Source: Dolomedes plantarius (Eukaryota > Arthropoda > Arachnida > Araneae > Dolomedidae). From it: a stretch of 64,000 nt of DNA. Made by a program: the position numbers and the translations under genes. The stretch lies in NCBI GenBank assembly GCA_907164885.2, contig OU015492.1:206546493-206610492 (forward strand), written 5' to 3'. Shown here one piece after another: positions 11,325 through 24,485 of this stretch (positions are counted from its first letter, which is position 1; every line of letters begins with the position of its first letter). Under the pieces are notes generated by a model. It had not been told where the DNA came from, ran no database searches, and saw nothing but the letters and a program-made list of their open reading frames with translations.

Positions 11325-14300
11325 TCCCTTTAAAATCAATTAGAATCCCATGTAAAGACACGAATATAAAACAGTTTTCAGCTACATTTATAAAGGTTAT
11401 AAAGAAAATTTTCTCTGTAGCACAATGGCCGAGCCACGCAGTGTATGCGTTAACAAGTCAATACATGTACTTGCAAATTAGACGGATTAGTACCTCTGAA
11501 CTCCTCATTGTCAAGTTTTATACAAGGGCAATATAACCTAGATACTTTTCTTTTGTGCTTACTTAAATGCTAAACTTCAAATACATGCAATCTATTTTAA
11601 AATAAAAATATCTTTTCCAGGATAAACTGCAATCAAATTTCACACATCACTCATAAAATAAACAAATTCAGTAAAACATTACGACCAAAATTTTGAAAAT
11701 TCTTTTATAACACAGGATTTCAAACTATACAGATCAAACTCATGATCAAAACGAAACACTCGATTATCATCCCAACAGGCACAGTTCATTGAAACATTCA
11801 GCGAGGGGAGACTTTCCCTTTAAATTAAAAGTAAGTCAATATTTTCATTCCTTAGCAATTCATATTCCTATCAATCCCTTGACACAGTTGGCGTCATTTA
11901 GGGACTTATTAAAATATTTTTTTTCAAGAAACAAAGATTATATTGAGAGGGGGGTGGGTAGCACATTAAAAGCCATAAATCATCATGCATAATGATGCAA
12001 GCAGGGGAGAAAACACTTAGTCATGGTCTAACGTATCTAGAGACCCGGAAAATGAGAATACGACTGCTGAGGGAGAGATATCCAATTACGTAATCAAGGG
12101 AGGAATATAGGTGATTAGCAGGCCGAAGTGTAATTTGGGAGGTTTCAAGCGTAATTGTGAATGAATTGAAACTGCTACTGCATCACAATGAGGAGCGAAA
12201 GTGGCTGAGTTTATTAGCACAATTTGCATTGAAAACTGCAAAATTATGCCAACTGTAAACACGGAAAAGTGAACATAAATATTTAAATGTCAGGAAAGGT
12301 TAAAGTGTAAATTTACTTCAATGCAGTTGGAGTGAGAAAGGGCTAAGTCACGGGTAAATGCTCGTCTAAATACCTACCGGGGATATTTGCATTTAAAAGC
12401 ATAAAGTTACGCAATTCGTTCCGCATAAATGAATGCTAATACTTTATGTACCCAGATAAATGCAGTGAAAGGATACATCAAATGATTAATAGTAGGAAAA
12501 TGTGTGACTGTAATCATTCAACTGAAATTCCTTCCAAATTGAGTTTTCTCTTGTGCGATAGCATACTTTTCTTTGTCAAGGTATATTCGTATAATCTCTG
12601 AAGAAATATCTATATAAACGTTATAGCTCTAAAATCCCTGATCTATGTAATCTGCAGAGAGCATCTGAAATGATATTATATATATATTTGAACTGGAGAA
12701 AAATAAAGAGGGAATAAGAAGGGTGTGAACATGCAGTCAACTGCTCAAGACCTTACTGATCAAGGAAGACTTCACTGTTGCCACTTTAGCTAATGAAAAA
12801 TGGACACGGAGCAAGCAATCGCTATTGAAATAAGTTGATTATTGAATATTTGAGGACTTGAAAATGTGTAATATTGTAAAAGTGTCTGCGGTTTTATTTA
12901 ATAAAAAAAAATCCGCTTCCTTCCTCATCAAATAAACGTTCCCCTGTTAGTAAAATATAACACCTTTTATCTCGGCTTAAGATATTGACAGTTAAATTGC
13001 ATTTGATAATACACGATCCCTTCTTCAAGTTGCTCCAATTTTGCTAAAAAGTTTTATTCCTATGAAACAAATACATTTAATTCTCACTGAACGTTGGGGT
13101 AAACTTCATATTTTCTTTAAATTTACCTGTGGTCTAAAGTTTCATTTTAAAGGTTTGTCTCTCCTTAGTACTGAAACAAAATGGTGAAAATGGTAAAATG
13201 CAAGGCACACAGTATTAAAATCTATCGAGAAAATTATCTTTGAAGATTCTATACAGTTTTAAAAAAATTGCTACACCAATAGCCATTCCCCATAAATTAA
13301 TAATATCGACTCAAATAGAGAAATTTATCTTTTGAAATTTAACATTTAAACGAAACAAACATAAAAAGAGAGTTAAATAATAACACCGCAAACTTTCAAT
13401 AACGAAGTAGCAGGAAAAAATAAATATCTAACTCTATCGTTACATAAATACATGTTCCTTTTCAACATTTATAGATATAAAAAAAGAATCAAGAGACCAA
13501 AAACCATGCTTTGAATTCAAAACGCAGCGTACCAAATCCCTCAGTATTCAAATTTTCCCCAGCTCCTAAAGCAGAATGAATAAACAACGTGAGCGAATAT
13601 AGAAGCAAGCTAAAAAAATCTTTAAACACTCAATGATATGCCACATATAATGAAGTAAATCTTCTATTTATGTGACACGCGTTCCTGTTAGCGAAATTAA
13701 ACACGATTTTTTTATTCCTACAGAGAGATTTTTTTCGATAGAATGTGAAAGATACAAACAAATGCAGCGGAAGTAGAAGCGTCTGTTATGCAGATGGATA
13801 GGAAGATAAAACGTCCGCGACTCCTGCACCTCCATTTTTTCGCTTTACAATAAGCAAAAAAATGCGTCGTAACTCTTTGCTCATTTATTACAACTTTTTT
13901 GTTTATCTTTGCCGGAAAAGCAGCTGGTTTGTAACAACGCCCTCACACTTGCTTTATATCTGAACGCCTACAATAGATGGTTGAAATCAGCGTCATCCCA
14001 GCTAAAAAATACGAATATTGTGAGCTGTTCTAGGTTGGTAACTTTGCAACAACAATAAAGCATAAACACTATTCTATATAGTCCCAAAGAAGTTATCCAA
14101 AATACAGAGTTACATTATGTATTAAATTTCGCTTATCTATTCACACCTGCAAATCAACCTCGGAAATCGACATCGTTATTTAGATTATTCGCAATATAAT
14201 CATCCTAGCACCAGATTTGAGGATTTTAAAGAGAAACCCCATACTTTTAATTTTCGTCTAAATTCTTGAAGCCAACTTGTTTATAATATCATTTACATGT

Positions 14301-14915
14301 TAAAAGGTAATTTGTTCCTTTGCATATCAATGCACTTTATTAGCATTTTATTAATTTTTTTTCCTAAATAAAAAATATGATTAATACTTTTAGTCACAAA
14401 AACAAGCGGTTTTGTAACCAATTACTTCTCAAAAGTAATTTTCGTATTTTGTTTCTTTACTTGGAAGGTTATATGCATGCAATTTTGTAACAAAATGAGC
14501 TTACTTCTATTTGATCAAATGACTCCCACGATCTTTTTAACAGACATTTAGGTCATTTTTCCTTCTATTACAAATATATGTAATTGTAATAAACTTGAAA
14601 GTAAAGATTCCACGGAGCTGTGACCCTACAAAATACGTTTCCGTTTGGGCCTCGTAAATCCATATAGGTCGATCATCTTAAAGACACTTAGATATTTAAC
14701 TTAAAACTCCCAACTGCCATTTATTCCAGGAAATTAAATTACTGGATTTTTTGCCATGAATTCATACATATTTATATCACTATAAATTCAGAAATTATTT
14801 CACTTTTAATTAATGAAATTTTTCTTGTTCCCAAAACTTTGTTAAGCAAAAAAAATCACCCAAAAGGGAATTAAAATTCTGTAATAAAAATCCAATTGTG
14901 AAGGCACACAAGAAA
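11325..14915. other. non-coding stretch with GC-balanced candidate regulatory patch
   Basis: No gene was found. 11790-12480 is less AT-biased than its surroundings and lacks simple repeats. Its part at 11830-12060 aligns by eye with 6500-6730 (shared CTATCAATCCC, AAATCATC and TTAGTCATG-type blocks). 13720-14030 is another mixed-composition patch. These could be conserved non-coding elements; only cross-species comparison would tell. Confidence 0.4.
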
Positions 14916-15480
14916 TTAAATAACACGTGATTCAAATAAGACTTGCAAAAAATTCCTTCTTGTACTTAAATGAAGAAGAAAAATATTCTGAAATTTTATC
15001 TGAGAAAGCATGCATAAGCAATCAGAGTTTACACCATAACACAGTAGGGGTCTTGCTTCAAGCAGGACAGAAATTAAGACATAAAGCATGGAAATCCGAT
15101 ACAACCCACGGCAAAGTGTTGGTGTAAGATGTACAGCAACCACTCAGCTTGAGTATGAGCCTGTTATAAAAACTCCAGATTACGACTTAGGAGAAATTGG
15201 TATTACTGAAAACACATGTTTCAGCACACATCGTAAAGCTGGGCTTTTCATGCCAGGGTGGGAGCTTTCGGCTTTATTTCTCAGGAAAAAAAAAGTCAGG
15301 TTTTATAGGTTATAAACACCTTACAGCAGGCAGGGACCTGAAGCAACACACGCAGGTAAAAGCTCCAGACGTATAAACAGATCTGCTATTTTACTGGTGC
15401 CGAGAACAGGACAGAAAAAGTCTGAATCGGCTTATACCAGGATACTAAAAGAGAATCATAAAACGTGATTAAATGTCGCA
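14916..15480 (+). other. GC-balanced segment with overlapping open frames, unassigned
   Basis: Two plus-strand frames overlap here (14927-15127 and 15088-15315; the second opens with ATG and encodes 75 residues). A GCAG/GTAAAAG donor-like site lies at about 15,350. The predicted peptides match no family I recognise. Composition is more balanced than the flanks. It could be a decayed transposon piece, a non-coding RNA exon or regulatory DNA. Confidence 0.2.
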
Positions 15481-17400
15481 GTACATGATAAAGTATACAG
15501 CCTCGGGTTACAGACATTTTTCTTTGTGTTTAAAGTATTTGCTTTGCCATTTTAAGGAAAGCCACAAAATATATTGAAAAGCAATAAACTAAAGCATTTC
15601 CATGATGTTTTATGAATTACTGACAGTATTCGTTATTATTTAATGTCATCTGTTTTTTAAACATCTATATTTTGTGTAATAGGTTGCTCCGGTGAAAGGA
15701 AAAACAAGGAAAAAAAACTTTTTTTTTTTTAACCTGCAGTTCGGTTCTGTGACAAAATAAAAAATAATCACTAAATATGTTAAGTACACGACCAATTGCA
15801 TTACTCTCGAAAAAAAAGTGAAGATAAAAATACATAGTTTTCTAGGTCCGTAAATAAAGTTTCAAACTATGTTAAAGAAGAATTAAATAAAAACTTGCGG
15901 CAATGTTTGAGGGTTAAAGGAAAACGTTCAACAAGTTACCACATCTAATTTTAAAACACTGATAACTTTAAGTCTCTAATATGTTTGTTTTGTCAAAAAT
16001 GTGTAATGATCATTTTCTTGTAAATAAAAATATCAGTCTCTCGTCATTAATAGATAATTATTTAACCAATGTAGCACTGAATTTTACAAGAGAGAGCAAG
16101 AGATAAAATCAAGATATGCCCCTGAATATAAGCGGGATGTATCATGGCACATGTATAGCTCATTTCTGTGAGTTTTCAATACCAATACTGGCGTATAAAT
16201 TATATGTAAGCAATTAAAAATAAATTTTTTTCAGATAATTATATTATTCCGGAAAATATATTCAAAATTGGGATAATCTTCATCTTTTACCAAACTGCAA
16301 GAGTGCCCTGCGACAAATTATCATAATAAATAATAAGATGATAATACGTATTTAAACAACCACAAATTCTTATGGTTCTGTTTTAAATAAAATACAATAT
16401 AATTATTATTTCCATACCATTTTGGCATTTATATAATTCATATTATTCTCTTAAGCTGCTTTTTTAACAGCATGAATATGAATATTCTATTGCAGTTAAA
16501 AATTGTGGAGCCTTATTTATTTAATAACAATATATTTTATGTGTAAATAACTTAGTGATTAAGTTTCTATGTGCAAATAAGTTGTAATAGTTGTCAACTT
16601 TTGAGCCCAGAAGAATATTTTATGTTCCAAAAAGATTTGAATGCGAATAATTTTCGCATGCAGTTAAAATACTATCGCACCGAAATGATAAATTTTTTTC
16701 CTAAGAAATACAGTCACACGGGCTGAAGAGCCTTCAACTTGTCTGATATTACAATGTCTAGACTACATTTCACCAAGAAGTGCTTGTCGAAAATAACTTC
16801 TCGTTTAAACATGGACAACAATGACCTGAAAAATGTAAAGAATGCCATCAATATTTCAGAATTTTATGTAATATATAAGGCCTAAAAATGTCAAAGGATA
16901 TTTTTATAAAATTAGATAAACTTCATGAATTCTGAGATCTATTCTCTTTACGTTTGATTTAAAAGTTTTGATAGAAAAGAAAATATTGCACAAATACTTT
17001 AAGGTTGTTCAAAAGCAACGTTTTCCATTTACATTTTTATGGCTGTTTGAGAGATATAGTTTGATATTATGAAGATTAAAAATGCTTTATTCTGAGAAAA
17101 ATCGGATCAAAAGTTGCGATATTAAGTTTCATTATTATATTTATGCATTAAGAAATTAACATGCATTTTAATATCAAATTTTTACTATATTCGTTATAAA
17201 ATTTGAATACACTTTGCATTTACTGTCGATTTTACTTTCAAATTATTTTCTATTAAAAAACACGCATTCAAAGGTGTATCATTTTACATACAGTAGGAAA
17301 CTGAGAATGAATACATATGGTAAAAATATAAAACCTTAAAAAATATATATCAGTTTGTCTCCCTTAAATTAAAAATAAAAATCATTCATTTTATTAATTT
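15481..17400. other. AT-rich non-coding stretch, nothing recognised
   Basis: Long A/T-dominated sequence without repeat structure, open frame or motif beyond short homopolymers. Confidence 0.6.
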
Positions 17401-17882
17401 ACTAGCGGCCCGTCCCGACTTTGTCCGGGTTGAACAAAATATTATACCAATAAATTTCCAGTTTATAGCCAATAAATTGTAAATCATTTTTTACCTTAAT
17501 AATAACCTTAATAATACCTTAAATTAATATTACGTTAGTTAATAATTAAAGTTAATTTTTTAAAAGAAAAAGGCGTGCCGGAGAACGGCTAGGTTCGAAC
17601 CGCTAGTGTCAGAACAGAAGCCCACCGCGATGCACCACGCTAAGGATCGTTGAAATCTTCGTCACAAAAAGCGGTAGAGGACAGTAGCGGTAACAATGGA
17701 GATTGTTAGGATTAAGCTCCTAACTTTATTTCTAATCATCAGATATACATAATATATAGCCTATGTCCATCTGGAATAATGTATCTTTCAAACAGTGAAA
17801 GAATTTTTCAAATAGGTGCAGTGGTTCTGGAGATTACCCTCCACGTACAAAATCCGCTCTCTCTTTATATATAAGTATAGAT
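17401..17882 (-). mobile_element. interspersed repeat with tRNA-like module, copy 2
   Basis: Same 482-bp element as at 7753, same orientation, with the same ends (ACTAGCGGCC ... ATAAGTATAGAT). Substitutions and compensating single-base indels are scattered along it. The B-box-like GGTTCGAACC is kept. No TSD is visible. Identical termini in both copies define the element's boundaries. Confidence 0.8.
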
Positions 17883-18414
17883 TACATGGTCTTTTGTATA
17901 AGCTCTAAAAATGTCATTAAACATAATGAAAAACATTTTAACTTTATTAAACAGCATTTATAAATTTACTTTGTTATGATCTCGCGCTGTTTTTCAACTT
18001 TCCACAAAGAAAAATTATATCTAAACTTCATATCTAAATTTTTAAAAAAGACAAAAAAAAATCTTAGTGGCAACATAAGCACAAAAATATATAAAATCAA
18101 AATTAAATAGCTACGGATAAAAAAAAGATCCCTAAACCTTAGGCTACCATCCTTGTACAATAAACATTAAGACAGCTCTACACTTAACCAAAAATAATGT
18201 ATTTTCCTCACGATTCGAAATAACACACAGGAACAAAAAAAACAAGGTAGAAACTTTTTTTTTTCTAAATCAAGCTATTATCCAATTAGAGTTCTTTCTG
18301 TCTCTAAAGTGAACCGTAATTACCCAGGATTTCCGGAAGATATTTCTTTTAGATTAACCAGATTCCTCTTTATGAGCTTGAAAGGATTTAAATTCACCTG
18401 TAATATTCTCAAAC
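17883..18414. other. non-coding stretch
   Basis: Nothing recognised. The 64-codon minus-strand frame at 17966-18160 is a low-complexity AT translation. Confidence 0.6.
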
Positions 18415-18955
18415 TAGAAGGTAACCCGTCATTTTGACGTCATAATACTAATAATGACGTCATAATGGAAAAAGTATATGAAAGTTAAAAAATATCCCGA
18501 ATTATCTAACAATATTGCATTTAATCCACACCTTGTAAAAGCAAACCCTTTCATTATTTTTTATTTATTTAATTTTTCATGCGATTGGAGTAGTATACTG
18601 CCATCCAATTTTTTACAGTTCACTACGCGATATGAATACTTGAGCTACTTGATTCATTCACATTCAAGTTTGTTTACTTTCAGAATTCATCGCAAAAGTA
18701 AACAGATTTTTGAAAACTGTTAAATATACAGCTAAAAAATCCAATTTTTTTTGTTCTGAATGTTTTATAGAACAATAGGCTGAACAAACGTGATTTGATG
18801 GAGAAGATATTAGTTTTTAGGTAAGAAAAAAATTCTGATCCACATCTGAAATTGAAATTAAGCCTAACCGGCCGTTTGTTTACTGAGGGCTTCAATTGAA
18901 AGATGAGTACAGCCCGGAAGTGTTATACAGAGACAAAGGCTGTTATATATATAAT
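18415..18955. mobile_element. CRE-carrying interspersed repeat, copy 1
   Basis: Starts TAGAAGGTAACCCGTCATTT and ends GGCTGTTATATATATAAT. A longer copy lies at 35298-36026. It carries two perfect TGACGTCA octamers (18435-18442 and 18455-18462) separated by 12 bp; TGACGTCA is the CREB/ATF binding site. Near the end is a small GGGCT/AGCCC hairpin. The boundary at both loci is C|TAG, and the second locus shows insertion without a TSD. The superfamily is not recognised. Both copies keep a 71-77-codon minus-strand frame, probably a by-product of nucleotide similarity. Confidence 0.8.
18435..18462. promoter_or_regulatory. paired perfect CRE palindromes (TGACGTCA)
   Basis: Two 8-bp consensus cAMP-response elements lie 20 bp apart start to start, inside the interspersed repeat. 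The sequence is a textbook CREB/ATF site; whether it acts here is unknown. Confidence 0.5.
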
Positions 18956-19311
18956 TGTGCTTCTATTTATGTGTGTTTTGAGTAAACTTGTATGCCGATA
19001 AGTATGTACATTATAACTCTTCAAAGCAGCGATACTAGATACCATATCTTAAGTTCAATGATTTGCTTCCATGATAGCCTTTTAACATTACCTACAAATC
19101 TTTTCTCCAGTTAATTTTGTGTGCATAAATATCAAAGTTAGTATGAAATTTCTCGAACAAAAGATGATAAAAAGTTCCAAGTCAGTCTAAGTTTTTACCT
19201 CCATCTTTTTTAACTATGAAAAATTTCGACTCAGTTGCAGTTAAACAACTTGCTTATTTTCAAAAGAAAATTATACTGCATAAAAGATATTAAGTTACGA
19301 TTTATGAAAAA
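18956..19311. other. short non-coding stretch
   Basis: No feature recognised between the CRE-carrying repeat and the SINE-A fragment. Confidence 0.6.
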
Positions 19312-19504
19312 TTTCATCCCTTCAGTGGGTCGATAAAATGAGGACCAAGCATGCTTGGGAAGTAAACTCTGGGGGTCCCACGTCAGGTTGACCACCTGAC
19401 TGAGACATATGCTGTATGGCACCCCAAGCCCACGGTTACGAAAGCGGAGATGGGTACCGCCGGCCCTGGTCCACATCGGACTGTTGCGCCGTGAGTTTAA
19501 GTTT

Positions 19505-19506
<2 letters not shown>
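19312..19506 (+). mobile_element. SINE family A, 5'-truncated copy
   Basis: The body matches the reverse complement of 37021-37200. Shared blocks include TTTCATCCCTT.AGTGGGTC, GTCAGGTTGACCACCTGAC, GAGACATATGCTGTATGGCA and CGGACTGTTG.GCC.TGAG. The tRNA-like head seen in the other copy is missing. The 3' tail runs directly into the TA microsatellite that borders the palindrome. Confidence 0.85.

Positions 19507-19507
<1 letters not shown>

Positions 19508-19556
<49 letters not shown>
19508..19556. repeat. (TA)n microsatellite
   Basis: Pure TA run between the SINE-A tail and the left arm of the long inverted repeat. Confidence 0.95.
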
Positions 19557-19558
<2 letters not shown>

Positions 19559-19914
19559 TATTTAAAATTAAGATAATTAAAAGGGCAGATGTGACCATTT
19601 AATACTCCTCTAACCTGAAATAAGATTGACATATATAAATAGGCAAAAAACGGAATTGGAGGTGGTATAGTTGATGACTGGGGGGGGTTGTGACCCCCCA
19701 ACCCCGGTTAAACATGTTTTAAGCCAGGCAACACTCCAGGCTTAAAACATGTTTAACCGGGGTTGGGGGGTCACAACCCCCCCCAGTCATCAACTATACC
19801 ACCTCCAATTCCGTTTTTTGCCTATTTATATATGTCAATCTTATTTCAGGTTAGAGGAGTATTAAATGGTCACATCTGCCCTTTTAATTATCTTAATTTT
19901 AAATATCTATATAT
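19550..19914. repeat. perfect long inverted repeat, 176-bp arms, 13-bp loop
   Basis: The left arm (19550-19725) is the reverse complement of the right arm (19739-19914) with no mismatch that I can find. Even the 8-base G/C run and the 6-base C/G run match in length. The spacer is AGGCAACACTCCA. As a consequence the same 50-odd residue frame opens on both strands, outward from the centre. It could be a foldback-type transposon inserted at TA, a natural palindrome that gives a hairpin RNA, or an inverted duplication made during sequencing or assembly. A perfect palindrome this long is unstable in most cells, so it is either very young or artefactual. Confidence 0.95.
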
Positions 19915-19994
19915 CGTAAATATTTTTGTGAGCAGCTTAGCGCCTAAAATTTATTTACTCTTTTTTGTTTCATATTAAGTAATTTACATTTGTA

Positions 19995-19997
<3 letters not shown>

Positions 19998-20041
<44 letters not shown>

Positions 20042-20090
20042 TACATATATACATAACACATTCATACATATACACATACCAAAGAGGTAA
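19998..20090. repeat. (TA)n then TACA/CATA-rich tract
   Basis: Pure TA to about 20039, then a degenerate ATACATATA/CACATA tract. It lies 84 bp to the right of the palindrome, so both sides of the palindrome have TA microsatellites. Confidence 0.9.
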
Positions 20091-21440
20091 GCAACGATAA
20101 GTAATCCTAAGTTAATAACCCGCGGTAGTTTCGTTAGAAGAGACTACCTGAATTTTTTCCCCCAATTTTGCTTCCCAAGCCAGTTGAAAATTTATTTCGC
20201 TGCTAGTATTCAAAATTACTTTCAGCTAGGATACACAGTCGGAATTTAATATGTATTAATGGAATATCCCTTTTTCTTACAAAGACGCTAAACAATGTGC
20301 AAAAAAAGGGAGGAAGACAAATAAACTTACCAACTTCAAGAAATGCCAGAAACATTCCTACGGAAATTGCACGAAATCTCAATTCCTTTTCAGCAACCGT
20401 AACCGTATCAAATGACGACGTTAACTAACCGGCAATCTACCGTGCTCAAAGGCAAAAACTCTTCCATTTGTTATCATTTCTAAGCAAAATTACACACGAG
20501 TCCAAAGGCATTAGCCCCTTTAATGAGACACTGCAAGGCTGTTATTACATGCTTCTAGAGAGAAATTACACTTCAAGTCACTCATCCAGTACAATATCAT
20601 TAACTTTTCAGCGCGGGCCCTATTATTCCTGCACGCCGCACGTTTATGGAAGCCACGAGGACTCAAAATAAAAACGGGAGAGGGGTACTTGACATGATTT
20701 GCAAAAACGTCGGTGAAAAATCATGTCCCCCTTTCGACACCTTCGAAGTAGCACACTTCCGAGTTTTATATTATTATGATAACAGATAAGTACCTGTGTC
20801 ACAGCTCGGAACAGAGGTGTGTGAATACAAGTGCTAGGTAAATACGTCCAAGTGCTTAGAAAGAGAATTAATAATTCAGTCGGAAATAACAAGTCAAAAT
20901 TCTGATGTCCTATATCGAGAGTGTGTGGAAACTTTCTAATGCTTACAACAAAAGAAAAATTTATATATTTTTTAATGTGCCAAGCCTGTATTCAAGAAGA
21001 GAGCAACGTATTACGACAAAGAGAGAGACGTCCTACAAGACAAGATCCTACAAATAAGAGAAATATTCATTCCTTCTTAATGAAAGACATTTTAGCGAAA
21101 TATTTTGATGGGGAAAAAAAATACTGATTATGTACGATGTAAGAGACACGACATTTAGAGCAAATGCATGGTCATACCGGATATACATATTAATTAATTA
21201 AAATAAAAGTTTTTTGAAATAACTTGTTGTAAGACTAAACAAATGCGTGTAAACAGATGAGTGTAGTTGTTCCTTAGCATTTGGGAGAGACGGTGGGGGT
21301 TAGGGGAGCAGGGCCGTATAAAAACAAATCCTCAGGAATCTCTGCGCGTTCACTGTAGTAACGCTGACTTTAGTAACCTGCAAAACTCCAAAACCATTCC
21401 AGTTTCGTTACTGATAGCGAAATTGCTAATAATATATATG
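20091..21440. other. non-coding stretch, GC-balanced patch at 20.1-20.9 kb
   Basis: No gene is supported. 20100-20900 is less AT-biased and repeat-free. Its part at 20640-20760 resembles 25606-25720 (shared CTCAAAATAA, ACTTGACATGATTTGC and CTTTC.ACACCTT blocks). It is a candidate regulatory or paralogous non-coding segment. Confidence 0.4.
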
Positions 21441-21974
21441 TGATATGGGGAGAACGGCCGCCGGTCATTGCAAAGAAGAATGCCGCAACCCCACATCACA
21501 GTCAACTCTGTAGACACTAGATTACTGGAATGGTAGTCTGGTCGAAAAGAAATGCCGTCGACACAAGATTTCTCGAATTACATTTTTATTTAAATCGCCG
21601 ACCGCTCCGTCGGTATGAATGCAGCAAGTGGAAGTACAGGAATCCGTCCTAGTATTGGACGTCAAGATTTATATAAACTTCAACCCATCACGTGATTAAA
21701 GGGTGTGTCTTAGTAGTTGATTGGTTTGAAGTTGTTGTTGATGTGCAGAACTGATTTAAATTTGTACTGACGCCGCGCCGCGTCTCTTTACTTAAAAATG
21801 ACAGCCATCTTGAATGATTTTGCCGAAGGTTGTAATAATGGAATTTAACGCGAATGCTCAAAGGGAATTAAATAACTTAAGGGATTAAAAAAGGGGTACG
21901 TAATTTTGAATAGTAAAGTGAGGAATTAATAGTTTTTAACTGTTAAGAGTGTTGAATTAAGAAATTACTAGTTT

Positions 21975-21981
<7 letters not shown>
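21441..21981 (-). mobile_element. LTR-like repeat C, copy 1 (possible solo LTR)
   Basis: This is the reverse complement of the repeat at 39313-39848 over about 540 bp. In the sense direction (minus) it holds the block GCATTCGCGTTAAATTCCAT, a TATA box (TTTATATAAA), a downstream AATAAAAATG poly(A)-type signal about 85 bp later and a terminal GTTCTCCCCATATCACA. TATA followed by AATAAA inside a repeat is LTR-like, but the 5' end is not the usual TG and no TSD can be defined because TA-rich DNA borders it. Confidence 0.6.

Positions 21982-22030
<49 letters not shown>
21982..22030. repeat. (TA)n microsatellite
   Basis: Pure TA run immediately abutting LTR-like repeat C. A short AT run also borders its other end. 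Confidence 0.95.
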
Positions 22031-23212
<1,182 letters not shown>

Positions 23213-23447
23213 ATTCAGGGGTAAACTATCATTAGTGAATTTTCTTCATTGTCGATATTTTTATTGTAAGTGACTCCTTTTAGATGGAGCTTCTTTGAGG
23301 AAAACTGTCCTATATGCATAACAAGATGGTGGGGGAAATATAGATTTATAAACTATCGCATATGCAAGTCCTGACAAGAGGTAAACCATCACAAAGCTCT
23401 CCTGAAAAATGAGAAAATTCACGTATGATGGTTTGCCTCTGACGTAT

Positions 23448-23450
<3 letters not shown>

Positions 23451-23533
<83 letters not shown>
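23451..23533. repeat. compound (CA)n(TA)n microsatellite
   Basis: A CA run of about 33 bp followed directly by a TA run of about 50 bp. The translated YIYIYI/CVCVCV frames here are artefacts of the repeat. Confidence 0.95.
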
Positions 23534-23535
<2 letters not shown>

Positions 23536-24485
23536 TATTTTTTAACGGTTAATTTAATATTCTTTGAAAGCAGAAAAATTTCAAACCATTTAATGTGTCT
23601 TACAGATACTTGTGTGTAATAATTACCCACAGAACACTTCTTCAGTATCACACACCACGTTTTAATTTCTTGTGGTATTGAAGAAGTGTTTTTTACATTT
23701 AATGTGTTTTATAAATTGAGGAATATAAATAGAAATGGGAGGGGGAGCAGTATAATAAACAAAATTGAAATTTACTGAGAACCGGAAAAAAAATCTTGTG
23801 CTTTGATTTCTTCTCCAAAAGTAAAGCGAATAAAATATCAAATTTCTTTGCGATGATTCTGAGTCACCGTCGAATGACAGATGACTAAAAATAGCCAAAG
23901 CGTCATTAATCCTGGAAACCGACACAGATGTTTCAATTCAAAAACCATGCATATGGCCTTGTCCGATATAATTTTTCGGCAAAGTGAAAAGAAAAAGAGA
24001 TATTCCTCTATTTAGGTTGATAACACATCCCGCGCTCGGAATGTGAAAAAAATTCTCCTTTTGATTGTTTTCACCTTTTTCGGCGTGGCCTCACTAAAAA
24101 TTATCTAAAGCGTTTTCCACAGGATATATGATTTCTATTGTCGCATTTGTAGTAATCACTATTTTCCGGTGAAAAAGAATTGTTACTGCCTGAGTAACCT
24201 CGAAGTAATTCATAATTGCCACGGTTACTTTTAATTTCACTGCATGCCTGTAAAATAAAACGATTTTCCATGCAATTAAATCCCGATTGTTCAACGGCTG
24301 CCATTTAAAAATAAAGGCCTTCCGTTCGTTGAATTTCCTTCAAAACCTTGACTCGAAACACCATTTAATACAAATTAATACCTATATCACTAACACCATG
24401 TTTTATACTGGAGAAATAACTTTACGCGGATATTAATCACTATACATTTAAAAACAAACTTTTAAACAGTTTTATAATTCGATTC
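23534..24485. other. non-coding stretch with GC-balanced patch
   Basis: No gene was recognised. 23,990-24,340 is repeat-free with more balanced composition and could be regulatory. The two overlapping minus-strand frames at 24094-24304 compete with each other and lack motifs. Confidence 0.45.

Noticed and set aside
18680..18895. 71-codon minus frame shared with 35731-35964
   Set aside because: Shared because both lie in copies of the same mobile repeat; no protein motif.
19231..19978. 156- and 71-codon frames sharing about 50 identical residues on opposite strands
   Set aside because: Consequence of the perfect inverted repeat, not two genes; the longer one also reads through the TA run and SINE.
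21297..21330. hAT-like end CAGGGCCG near a G-rich tract
   Set aside because: No matching inverse end or TSD found.
23261..23651. YIYIYI/CVCVCV open frames
   Set aside because: Translation of the compound CA/TA microsatellite.
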